64,000 nt of DNA, from assembly GCA_030295235.1 (NCBI GenBank), contig AP026130.1, positions 372,001 through 436,000 of the forward strand, given 5' to 3'. The stretch's first letter is position 1; every line of letters begins with the position of its first letter. The notes below the pieces were generated by a model. It saw only the letters and a list, made by a program, of their open reading frames with translations. It did no database searches and was not told the origin of the DNA. The translations under genes were made by a program, and so were the position numbers. Shown here piece by piece: positions 55,111 through 64,000 of this stretch. Source of the stretch: Fistulifera solaris (taxonomy: Eukaryota; Bacillariophyta; Bacillariophyceae; Naviculales; Stauroneidaceae).

Positions 55111-55763
55111 ATGAAATCGTTTCTCTCGTTGATCCTCTTTGTCACGTCGGCCACTTCTTCGGGAGCTTTTGGGGTTCCTTCCTCACGTCGAGAGCTCTTC
55201 CAGCAAACCGCCGTTGGTACTGCAGCTTTCTTTCTCACTCCAGCTGCTCATGCAATCGAAGCCTGTCCGAAAGGAAGCAAAAATTGCATTGTCACCGTGT
55301 GGAGTCCGCCGGAAGGAACAACCAAAAGAGCATGGCCCTTGCCCTTCGATCCGCCATTTACAGCTACCCTAAAAACGGTAAGAAGAGCAGGAATGATACT
55401 ATTGCAATGAGTAAAGTATATTTATGTTGATCATCCTATTCATTGTGGACTCATACTGTGATCTCAGGACAAGAAAAAGTTGACGTCGGTGGCTACGAAA
55501 TTGTGCAAGATGATTTGGAAACGCTCGGTACAGCCCGTGTCGAATTCAAATCTGGAGTGGGCAACTTTTCCAAGTTCTTGAACGGAGGAAAGCCGTTTAT
55601 CGACGATCTAACTTTCGAAATCAACGGAGACCATGTCGAGGTCCGATCTGCTTCGCGTATGGGCGATAACGATTTCGATGTGAACCGCAAGCGTCTTGTT
55701 TTCTTGGCCAACACACTCCGATCGGCAGGTTGGTCCGTCGAAGAGCCGACCTACTATAAGTAA
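55111..55763 (+). CDS. thylakoid-lumen DUF1499 protein, tandem copy 1
   Basis: A DUF1499 family protein with a bipartite leader: signal peptide (MKSFLSLILFVTSATS), plastid-type site SSGAFG, then a twin-arginine lumenal signal SSRRELFQQTAVGTAAFFL ending PAAHA|IE. The mature protein starts ACPKGSKNC, the DUF1499 signature, and ends with DVNRKRLVFLANTLRSAGWS. Function is unknown; the family occurs in cyanobacteria and plastids. An intron at 55378-55467 (GTAAGA, ATCTCAG) is canonical. The first exon shifts frame at the A4 run 55324-55327; adding one A gives GTTKKSMALALRSAIYSYPK and a clean join to NGQEKVDVGGYE. Copy 2 lies 262 bases downstream on the same strand. Confidence 0.85.
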
Positions 55764-55892
55764 GAACGAAATCTTTGATTGATCGATCTAACAAGCAATA
55801 GATATGGAGAGCTTATATACAATTTATTGTTTGTTGTAAAAATAACATAGCTAAATACCGTTACGATATTTGGTATTTACTTTGTATTTGTG

Positions 55893-55900
55893 TGACGTCA
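55893..55900. promoter_or_regulatory. TGACGTCA (CRE palindrome) upstream of DUF1499 copy 2
   Basis: A perfect TGACGTCA lies 126 bases before the ATG at 56026. In Phaeodactylum, TGACGT/ACGTCA elements in the carbonic anhydrase promoter mediate CO2/cAMP and bZIP control. Whether this copy is used is not shown by sequence alone. Confidence 0.4.
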
Positions 55901-56025
55901 GTCACCAGGAGGATGAACTCTCGTTTCTCTTGTGTTTATTAATCGTCTTTTGGATTAATCCATCTCCAGCACCTCTCATTTGAATCTTCCGTAACTGCTT
56001 TCCTTTGCAACAAAGTAGCTTCAAC

Positions 56026-56648
56026 ATGAGGACGACCGTGTCATTCATTCTCTTGGCCGCGTGCTTCGCTTCGGTGAATGCATACGGTGTCGGATCTTCA
56101 CGCCGTGAGGTCTTGAAACAAGCTTCGTTCGGTGTCGCTTCCTTGTCTTTCGCGTCCACCGCCAACGCGATCGACGCCTGTCCGAAAGGAAGCAAGAACT
56201 GTATCGTTACTACTTGGAATCCTCCGGCAGGAACGAGTAAAGGATATGGCTCTGACAATCAGAGCTGCCATCAATGGATATCCCAAAGAAGGTGAGTGAC
56301 TTTCGCAATTGCTATCATTCCATTCATCCGAGAACTATCCAACCAATTACATGACCAGGACAAGAAAAAGTAGATCTTGGAGGGTATGAAATTGTTCAGG
56401 ATGATTTGGAAGCTTCGGGTAAAGCTCGCGTTGAGTTCAAATCCGGTATTGGCAATTTTGCCAAATTTCTGAATGGAGGAAAGCCCTTTGTCGACGATCT
56501 CACTGTTGAGATTAATGGAGACCGTGTGGACGTACGATCCGCTTCTCGAGTGGGAGATAGTGACTTTGATGTGAACCGTAAGCGTCTCGTGTTCTTGGCT
56601 AATACACTTCGATCGGCTGGCTGGTCCGTCGCCGATCCTACCTATTAA
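56026..56648 (+). CDS. thylakoid-lumen DUF1499 protein, tandem copy 2
   Basis: A paralogue of the gene at 55111 with the same plan: signal peptide (MRTTVSFILLAACFASVNAY), twin-arginine signal SSRREVLKQASFGVASLSFA, mature start IDACPKGSKNC, and the shared end DVNRKRLVFLANTLRSAGWS. The ATG at 56026 is the first in frame. Intron 56292-56359 (GTGAGT, GACCAG) sits at the same position as in copy 1. The frame shifts at the A3 run 56239-56241; comparison with copy 1 (GTTKKSMALALR) suggests either one base too many (GTSKDMALTIRAAI) or two too few (GTSKKDMALTIR). The closeness of the copies suggests recent duplication or gene conversion. Confidence 0.85.
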
Positions 56649-56842
56649 ACAGCAATAAGCAGCTGCACCCGGTCCTGAGACCCGAGGCGTAAGCGACAAG
56701 TAACATGAATTGATACCTAATTTGATTCGATAATTCACGCATATGCAGATGATTCTCCGATACTGAACTGAAATGTTATGTTTGCGTGTCACGGAGGAGT
56801 CGTGTGTTGCTGAACGAGCCGCGTTTTCTTGATCTAGTGAAT

Positions 56843-57483
56843 TTAGTTCCACCATCCTTTCTCTCCGGTACGGAAGTCAGTCTCGGTCCAAGGGCTGAAA
56901 AGTATCTTGTCGCTTGCTTCATCCACATCGCAATGGGCCAAAGCCAATGGAAGAGGAGCTGGCCCACGCAAGACGGTACCATCGGGAGCGTACTGAGATG
57001 CGTGGCAAGGGCAAATAAACTTGTTGTTGGCAGCCGACCACGGGACAACGCATCCCAAATGAGTGCACACAGCATTCAATCCATAACTTTCGAGTGTTTT
57101 ATCGTCGTTAACAATCAAGTACGTAGCGTCGCCCTTCAAACCCTGAACTAGCGAGCGATCTCCAGTAGGCTTGGTTGCAACGTATTCCGTGAACAGAATG
57201 TCTTTGCCCAAAGCGTCCTTGGCAGCGACACCCCCGTTTCTCCAACAGAACCGGGAGGAACAAAGAAGGCAATGTAGGGTACACCTAGACCCAAAACAGT
57301 TAGCCCTCCAGCACCAACCATGAGCATGTTCATAAGAAGACGACGCTCTTCGTTAATATAGAACTCCTCGGGAACCGCCGTACTAGACACAGCCAATTGA
57401 CTGGGCGTGACCGACGTCGTTGGAACGAAAGCAGTGGCCAAACTTAGGGTAGCAAGGGAAAGGATAGTAGATAAGATCATCAT
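56843..57483 (-). CDS. petC: Rieske iron-sulfur protein of cytochrome b6f (PetC), frame broken
   Basis: The Rieske subunit of the thylakoid cytochrome b6f complex, which passes electrons from plastoquinol to cytochrome f. The 2Fe-2S ligands are in [10 protein letters not shown] and [12 protein letters not shown]; the membrane anchor is [20 protein letters not shown] followed by PYIAFF. The leader [20 protein letters not shown] has the diatom TAFVP plastid site; the ATG at 57483 is the first in frame. One G is missing from the C5 run 57231-57235 (G5 on the coding strand): adding it restores [20 protein letters not shown], the conserved wording. Since PetC is essential for photosynthesis, this break is strong evidence for a sequence error and not a pseudogene. 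Confidence 0.9.
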
Positions 57484-57921
57484 GATGGATGTCAATCGTG
57501 AGAAAAGTGAAACTGGAGATAAAAATATTTGTGTTCCTAGCTAGATGGGTAATTATTTTCGGTGTTCGTGTGCATGTGAAAGGTGCTATAGTCATTAGTG
57601 TACTGGTGGCCGAGGAAGCCGCAGGAAAGAGCCTTTTGTTGACGCAACACGAACCGCGGAAAAAGGCTCTTATCTTTTCGGTCTTGTGTCTTGTGTCTTG
57701 TTCGCCCTACATCAAAATCAATAGTCAACTCAGAAGTTGTGTCTTGACACTTTTCCATAGTAGTAAAGTTTTTATAATCTTATGGGAAATCAAGAAGGCT
57801 ATTCTTTAACTCCGAAACATTATCGGAGGGCCGCCGTTGACATTCTCATAAATTGCCACGAGCAACAAACACCCATATTTCATTCATTATTTTCCTCAAC
57901 CTAACCATTTTTATTTAAACA
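57484..57921. other. divergent promoter region
   Basis: Spacer between petC and the sulfur-transporter gene, pointing apart. Nothing recognisable beyond AT-rich text near the second start. Confidence 0.5.
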
Positions 57922-59160
57922 ATGTCTATTGAATACTTTACTCCTTTGACTGGAACACTTGGAGGGTTTCTCATTGGTAAGAATAAAACGTTGGTAGTCT
58001 TTTCTTTTATAGATCGATGTCTGACTGTTCACGATGACTCAGGAGGCTCCGCGGCCATTTTATTGCTCTTTAACGGAGATATACTCGGTGCGAGCGGCAT
58101 CGTCTCCACTACTGTTCTAGATCCTGTCAAAGCCTTCACTGACCCTTGCATGACATGGAAACTAGCATTCTTATCCAGTTTCCTTCTGTTCTCAAACCTC
58201 GTCTTGGGTACCTATTTAGAAGGCGATGAACGGTTCGGAAAGAATGCCAGCATTCCAGTCCCATCTATCATCGGCTATGTCCTGGCGGGAGGCTTGGTTG
58301 GCTTTGGAACTCGACTAGGTAACGGCTGTACTACTGGCCACGGCGTGTGTGGTATGGCTCGTCTCAGTATTCGCTCGATTGCTGCCGTGTGCACATTCAT
58401 GATTACAGGAATCGCTACGGCCGTACTCACAGCTCCAGATAATCATGTAACTCGTGACTTCACAGAATTCTTGCGCACAAGCGATGTTCCTAAACAACCG
58501 ATGCAATGGTTGGGTTCGATCATATCCATGTTCATTGTCCTGCCTACCATTCTAGCCATCTTCCGGCTGTTTGCGATGAAAGAAGAGAGCAAGAAAACAG
58601 CACCGACCTCTCAACCAAAATCGATCAATCCTAGTGAAGACAAGACAACTCAAAGTGAAGATGACTACGCTTGTGATCCGAATGTTGATCTCAGTGATGA
58701 TCGACACAAAATCATTCCAGCTGCTACCGGCGGACTCGTGTTCGCATTGGGTCTCGCTGTGTCCGGCATGGTATATCAAGGCAAGGTTCTCGGTTTCCTT
58801 AACCTCTATCTCCTTTCCAACGGAACCTACGATCCCACGTTGCTGCTAGTGATGGGCGGCGCGTGCATTGTCAGCTTCGTGGCGTATCAGTTCGTGCGTG
58901 GCTGGGGTATTCTTTCCCACTCTTGGATACGTACATGCCCTCTGGCCGCCAAGAAGTTTTCGGTTCCATCGAGTACTATGATTGATACACAATTGCTCCT
59001 CGGAGCTGTCTGTTTCGGTGCAGGATGGGGACTCGCTGGTATCTGCCCCGGACCAGCCATCTACTTGGCAGCGATTGGTACACCGTCCGTCATTTCATAC
59101 TGGTGGCCTGCGTTTTTGATTGGTTCGTTTATTGCGCTTAAAGTCAAAGAACGATCATAG
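57922..59160 (+). CDS. YeeE/YedE-type (TsuA-like) sulfur-compound transporter
   Basis: A membrane protein of the YeeE/YedE (sulfur transport, DUF395) family; bacterial YeeE/TsuA carries thiosulfate. The two symmetric signature halves are [20 protein letters not shown] and [19 protein letters not shown], with the conserved Cys residues of the substrate path. About nine spans; a charged loop ([19 protein letters not shown]) separates the halves. An intron 57977-58042 is inferred from GTAAGA and GACTCAG, which joins GGFLIG to [12 protein letters not shown]. It is 66 bases, in phase and free of stops, so the unspliced reading also stays open and would add a 22-residue hydrophilic insert. The spliced version fits the family better. 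Confidence 0.85.
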   Translation: MSIEYFTPLTGTLGGFLIGKNKTLVVFSFIDRCLTVHDDSGGSAAILLLFNGDILGASGIVSTTVLDPVKAFTDPCMTWKLAFLSSFLLFSNLVLGTYLEGDERFGKNASIPVPSIIGYVLAGGLVGFGTRLGNGCTTGHGVCGMARLSIRSIAAVCTFMITGIATAVLTAPDNHVTRDFTEFLRTSDVPKQPMQWLGSIISMFIVLPTILAIFRLFAMKEESKKTAPTSQPKSINPSEDKTTQSEDDYACDPNVDLSDDRHKIIPAATGGLVFALGLAVSGMVYQGKVLGFLNLYLLSNGTYDPTLLLVMGGACIVSFVAYQFVRGWGILSHSWIRTCPLAAKKFSVPSSTMIDTQLLLGAVCFGAGWGLAGICPGPAIYLAAIGTPSVISYWWPAFLIGSFIALKVKERS

Positions 59161-59490
59161 CTTGTAGATATAACATTTAGATCATTTAGGACTTTGTGTC
59201 TTGCCCTTCGATTCGACGATACAAATACATAATCGACAAGCGCTAATGCATGGATTTGTGCCATTATTGGAGGTTTTCAACAACATCCTCTCGGAAGCAA
59301 ATCAAACTATAAAGGTCTTTCCTACCTGTCTTCAGCAGCGCACTTCATAAAACTTACTAAGCGCTTAGTTTCGTTTCTTGCGTGATTTACCCTACGAAAT
59401 AGAGAGACAAGCCATGCCGCTCGAAATCAGAGCTAAAGTCTGCCAATCCAGCTTTTTTGAGAGAGTGGTACTTCCAAGCGACTGACCGTT
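59161..59490. other. convergent intergenic
   Basis: 3' flanks of the transporter and of SMC6. No gene is seen. Confidence 0.5.
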
Positions 59491-62400
59491 CTACGGGAAG
59501 TTGAGAGTTTGCTGAGACTGTCCAATCGCTCCATGCCGGTTAGGAGGCAGCAAGCGCAGAATTTTTACCCGGGGATTACTTTTGCAGACAGAGATGTCCT
59601 GGGGAGTGATGAAAATAAACTGCCTATGAGACATCTTCGTGAGCGCCAGCTTAATTAACAATTTAATGATCAGTTTCCTGGTAGGTGTATCCAGAAAGAC
59701 GTCAAATTCATCGAGAATACGGAACGGAATCTCTATCTTTTCACCCAGTGCATAGATGAGGCACACCTGAGTGTAGCTTTTTTCACCACCACTATGCAAG
59801 AAGACCGATAAAGTTTAGAGAGACAATCAGATACACGCTGTTAGGTTTCACATTCATTGCTCACCTCAAATTTTTTTACGTCATTGCTCATTGTATTCTT
59901 GTCGGAAGTCTTATTGGCATGGATTCTAAGAGTTTCGTTTTCGCCATCGAATGTTACATTTCCGTTGTAGTCGTTCACTCTTAGCAATTCTTTGAACTTC
60001 CAATTCGTTGTCTTCTCCAAATGTTCCTGCATATCTTGTTTCAAGTATTTGCGTTCCTGCAGATCATTCTTTAGAATCGTAATCTTAGCTTCTAATTCAT
60101 CAACCACTTCGCGTTGGCTTGAACAATCATTCAAAGCGCGCGTATACTTTTCGTAGGCTACCACTTTGTCGTCTCGTGAAATGTTGCGGTGTTCTTTTTC
60201 TCGCTCAATCTGATTGCGTAAGTTTTCTATCCTAGCATCATAATGTTTTGGTTTTCGAATGTTGATACCTTCGGGTAGCTGAATCGCTTCAAGATCGCCA
60301 TCCGATGGATCGTGTGGGACATTCCTCGAAAATTCAAGAAGTCGGGCTTGACGTAACGCCGCTTTCACGTCAATCTCTAGCGCTTCCGCCCTCTTGCGGC
60401 TTGTGTCGACAGAAGCTCGACTCTTGCTCAACTTTTGCCTTTTCCTTTCAAGTTGATCTTCACGCAGAGATATACTATGCAAGAACTGTGTTAAAGTCTC
60501 TTCTGCAGCATTGCTTTTTTGGCACAACTCCTCGATGCTTGTAGAACATTCATTGATTTCGGCTTTGAGGCGGTTCAATCTCTTGTATGATGACACTGGT
60601 TTCATCACTAATCTTTTCGTCTTTGATATCGACTTCTTCAAGCTCTCGTTCCAAGTTCATGATATCTTCTTCGTGGTCACCCGTATCCATTTGAAAAGTG
60701 GTCGACGCTTCTACCAAGTCTTTGAGTTCGCTTATTTTGTTCGACAACATCTCCGTCTTTTCCGTGTTGGTCCTGAGTCGATGTTGGTGATGATTTTGTT
60801 GGCGTTTTTGCTCAGTGCAATCATGCTCCAATCGATCGTGTTCCACGTGGGCTCGCTGAAGTTCGCTCTTCAGCAGCATCGCTTCTTCTTTAGCATGTGC
60901 AATAACGTACTTTTGTCGACGCCAAGAGTTTGGAGCATAGTCCTGCCGTCAAGAATATCTGCCTTGTTACCGCCCTTAACTGTCCACTTCCCTCCTTCGG
61001 GAAGAAAATAAACATCTTGAATAGGGCTGCGAATCGCATCTCTCCCATTCTTTTCATAATAGAGGAGATTTTCGCTTGAAGCTTTGTCATCACAAAGAGC
61101 AACCCTGTCAATGTTAGCGTTGTCTATGAGTACGTTGAAGATTCAATCGTTTTCAACGGTTATTACAGAACACACCCGTTCAACACCAGCAACGTCGAAC
61201 GGCGCGGTCCTGAATCTTGCGCACTCCTTTGTTTGCATAATGCCACAGTCTGATTTGCAGCCGGCTTCTTCTCTGATAATTTGAAGTAGTTTGCGATCTT
61301 CATCTGAATTTACAACGAAGCGATCCAACATGCCGCGTCCCAACGCTTTCTCTGCGACAGCCGCAAATTTCTCTTTACCGGCGACAATTTTGATGTAATG
61401 AGCAACTGGGCCTACAACAGGACCCCGAAATTTCCCTTCTGAAATGTGACGTTGAATCTGTCGGGATCAAATCACAAATGAGACTAAAGGTCAAAAATGT
61501 GTACCGCGGTTTGATCTGCATCACCATCACTTCTTACCATGTTGTAAACTTTCTTGACGTTTGGGCCAAAAACAAAAAATGAATCTGCAGAGGTAGCCTC
61601 TAGCGCACGGATTCGGATGGTAACACTATCTAGTTGGCGTCCAATGGAATGCACTTTAGCACGAGCATCGTCGACATGAAGACTGAGTTCTTCATAGTGG
61701 CGCGAAGAGGTGGAAAGAGCTTGCTTAATTTTCGCGATTTCATTTTGCTCTCGGTGTAATTCCTGCTCGGCATTATTTAGCGAGCTAAGTAATTCGGCTT
61801 CCTTCGGATCGTTTCTTTCACTCAACTGCTTCCGCGACTCACTGCAGCGGATTTGTGCTAGGTCTAATTGTCGTTTGATTTCAGTTCGGTCCTTTGAAAC
61901 AATTTGCCCTTCCTTTTCCAGCTGTTTCCTTGCAACCATTTGCTGTCTTAGTTGCAACTCAAGACTTTGCTTCTTTTCCGTTTCTGCAGCTATATTCCGA
62001 ATAAGCTCGTCGATCGACTGTCTATGCTTGTCCTCTTCGTTCCCTGACGATGCTTGAAGGGCTGTTCTTTCCAGCTCAACTATTTCGATTTCGCGCTGCT
62101 TGACTTTTGCTTCATCCTTAGCGAGGACTTCTGTCTCATTCTGGTGTTCATCGACGGCAACCTTGTAAAGCGACCAAGCATACATTATTTCCGCATCCTT
62201 CAGTTTCGATTCGAGCTTGTCAAGTTCTTCGTGTTCTTTGACCCTTTTCTTGGCTTCGTTAACAAGAAGTTCTTTTTTAGCTAGAGCATTGGTCATCTGT
62301 TCAAGCGTCACCTTCAGCTCTTCAATTTCCTCGAGCGTGGCCGAATACTTTGCATTGATGCGAGACAAATCGTTTGCCTTCTGAAAGAACTCATACTTCT

Positions 62401-63603
62401 CAGTATCACTTCCAAGAAGGAACTTTTTCGCTTTCTCCTGATCGAGCACGGCCACCGGATTATCGACCTGAATGTTTCTGTTCGATTAATGATCGAGCCA
62501 TAGAATAATGAGAATGGGTCGCACGAAAACAAATGGCACGGAAAATAGGACTTACAGATGGTCTAGCATCCTGCAAAGATCTTTCTTTTCCTAGAAACCT
62601 CACGACCTGCTTCGTCTAAAAGCTTGTAACCGTTGAAGCCTCCACTCCTGGTGATCGTACGCTCAACGGTGATCGTCTTACCATATTTATCAGCCTCGTA
62701 AGCGTCTGAGCCTTCGTTTGTCAACGAAACGCGAACAATCGCTTCCGTCGGCTGATTTCTACCACCATCCGCGCGAATCAGATCTTTCAAGTTACCCGCA
62801 CGATGAGTCGTCCGAGCCCCGGATCCCAAACAAATTTGGATCGCCGCCAAGATGGCTGACTTTCCGGAACCATTTTGACCGGTAATAAAATTCACGTTGC
62901 GGCAGAAGTCGATGGTAAACTTGCGATGACACATGAAGTTCTCCACGTAGACCCTCTTAATGATTCCAACATGAATGCTGGGAGCCATCGATGCGTAGTT
63001 TGCTCGCGGTCTTTCATCAGCCTCCTCACGCTCCGAACTGATGTCTTTTTGATTTTCTTCTTCAGCGTTGACCGCAAAAGCAGGTATGTGTCGATCAATC
63101 GCAACATTGCGCTCCGGACCACGCCGTGCCGGCATTTTTCGATCATCATCCGAGCCTTCGTCACTTTCGACACCGCGCTGGGGGGCGACAACACGTGCCG
63201 GCATCTTTTGATCTTCATATAAACTTTCGTCACTTTCAAAGGTCCGGCTTCCGGCTACTTGCTCGTCATCTTGCCCACCGCTGACATCCCACGACTTGTG
63301 TTTGTCGACGTACCCAGCCAAAGCAGGCATACCTCGATCGTCATCCCAGCGAATCTCGACTTCGCGCTCCTGATGATCCACTCGTGCCGGCATTTTACGA
63401 TCATCTTCCGAACCTTCGTCACTTTCGGAATATTGACGCTTGGCTGGTCGCTCACCCTCTTCTTCACTTGAAGGGCTGCCGCGCTTCCACGGATTTGTGT
63501 TCGGAGTGAAAGCGACAAACGCCGGCAAATCGTCATCATCCGACCACTCGTGCATCTCGAGGAACCGCTGTTCCTCTTCTTGTCGCTCGGAATCTCTTTC
63601 CAT
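59491..63603 (-). CDS. SMC6: SMC6, structural maintenance of chromosomes 6, several frame breaks
   Basis: The SMC6 ATPase of the SMC5/6 complex, which acts in DNA repair and replication. Walker A FITGQNGSGKSAILAAIQIC with VENFMCHRKF before it; the hinge region PVVGPVAHYIKIVAGKEKFA; the ABC signature LSGGEKSYTQVC; Walker B and D-loop PFRILDEFDVFLDTPTRK. Long coiled coils lie in between. Introns: 62478-62555, 61458-61537 and 59792-59864, all canonical. Breaks: missing A at 62586-62589 (restores KKKDLCRMLDHL), an in-frame TGA at 61143-61145 where ENDWIFNVLIDN would be expected, missing A at 60911-60914 (GVDKKYVIAHAKEE), an extra base near 60575-60582 (SVIIQELNRLKAE), and an extra A at 59871-59877 (restores DVKNLSGGEKSY). 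The N-terminal 200 residues are an unusual acidic repeat region. Confidence 0.9.
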
Positions 63604-64000
63604 GTTAATAGATAATTTAATACAACAAAATTCAATGTATTTTTATTGTTTCATGATGGTATCTGTAGAAGATTCCAGCGAGAGAGATCCTTTCTTCCGG
63701 AGACGAAAACGGATTTTTGGCTCGAAATTCGTTCGATATTCCCAAAACATTTCAAGAACTTTTCAAGTACCACCCGACGTACATACATATCTTTCACCCG
63801 ATAGATATGTACGTACATGATCATTTGGCAAATACAAGGAAGAATGCAAGGCAATTTGCCAAAGATTAGTAACGGTTTGGCATCCTTTGCCAAATGAATG
63901 TTTTGTTTCGAGCAAGGAGGTGTGGTTTCGAGTTTTTTTGCGTGCGATGTTGCGAGTGCCGTAGAAGGTACTACCTTGGGTACTACTGTACGTACGTACT
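63604..64000. other. SMC6 upstream region and right window edge
   Basis: No gene is seen. TTTGGCAAA at 63824-63832 and TTTGCCAAA at 63855-63863 and 63886-63894 cluster about 220-290 bases before the SMC6 start. The window ends in GTAC-rich text (TACTACCTTGGGTACTACTG). Confidence 0.5.

Noticed and set aside
56271-56855. Minus-strand frame of 194 codons opposite DUF1499 copy 2
   Set aside because: It is antisense to a conserved exon and shows no family resemblance.
1059-63603. Programmed +1 or -1 ribosomal frameshifting as a general explanation
   Set aside because: Both directions occur at many kinds of runs without a shared slippery heptamer or adjacent stop context, and an essential gene (petC) is affected. 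Sequence error is simpler.
1-64000. CRISPR arrays, operons and ribosome binding sites
   Set aside because: The window is eukaryotic nuclear DNA with spliceosomal introns; no regularly spaced repeats were seen.

Overview
The window looks like nuclear DNA from a diatom, most likely a pennate species close to Phaeodactylum. Three signs point there. Genes are dense and sit on both strands, with short GT-AG introns (57-104 bp, one of 224 bp). Several predicted plastid proteins start with a signal peptide that ends in the diatom 'ASAFAP'-type site (TSAFAP, AAAF, TAFVP). The gene set joins photosynthetic functions (Rieske PetC, plastid L10, fibrillin, a PTOX-like oxidase, lumenal DUF1499 proteins) with ordinary eukaryotic ones. 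This is inferred from motifs; no search was run.

Layout. 0.3-20.6 kb: signal peptidase, a coiled-coil protein, a plastid AlgH-like protein, an ankyrin protein, plastid L10, an RBBP5/Swd1 WD40 protein, a WW + cyclin-Y protein, prolyl 4-hydroxylase, tRNA m7G methyltransferase, a single-pass membrane protein, an unrecognised protein and a fibrillin. 20.6-25.8 kb: about 5 kb without genes apart from one tRNA-Val(UAC); it holds a three-copy repeat family, with copies in opposite orientation at its outer ends. 25.8-54.8 kb: Myb factor, signal peptide peptidase, C1D/Rrp47-like protein, a C2H2 + membrane + VASt-like protein, an Hrq1/MrfA-type helicase, ankyrin-kinase, PTOX-like oxidase, gamma-SNAP, ArfGAP, a C1orf131-like protein, a PhyH-like dioxygenase, an HTTM membrane protein, a four-span membrane protein, a methyltransferase-like protein, a zinc-ribbon protein and an ABC1 kinase. 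55.1-63.6 kb: a tandem pair of lumenal DUF1499 proteins, petC, a YeeE/YedE-type sulfur transporter and SMC6.

The genes do not form one pathway. Recurring themes are plastid biogenesis and redox (L10, PetC, PTOX, fibrillin, DUF1499 pair, AlgH-like), chromatin and DNA maintenance (RBBP5, SMC6, Hrq1, Reb1-like Myb) and membrane traffic (gamma-SNAP, ArfGAP, signal peptide peptidase).

The most striking feature is technical or genetic: more than twenty otherwise convincing genes, including petC and SMC6, are broken by single-base shifts, nearly all in short homopolymers. Adding or removing one base restores the conserved family sequence each time. An assembly with unresolved homopolymer errors is the simplest explanation. 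Gene spans below therefore cover the whole inferred gene, and the break positions are given.
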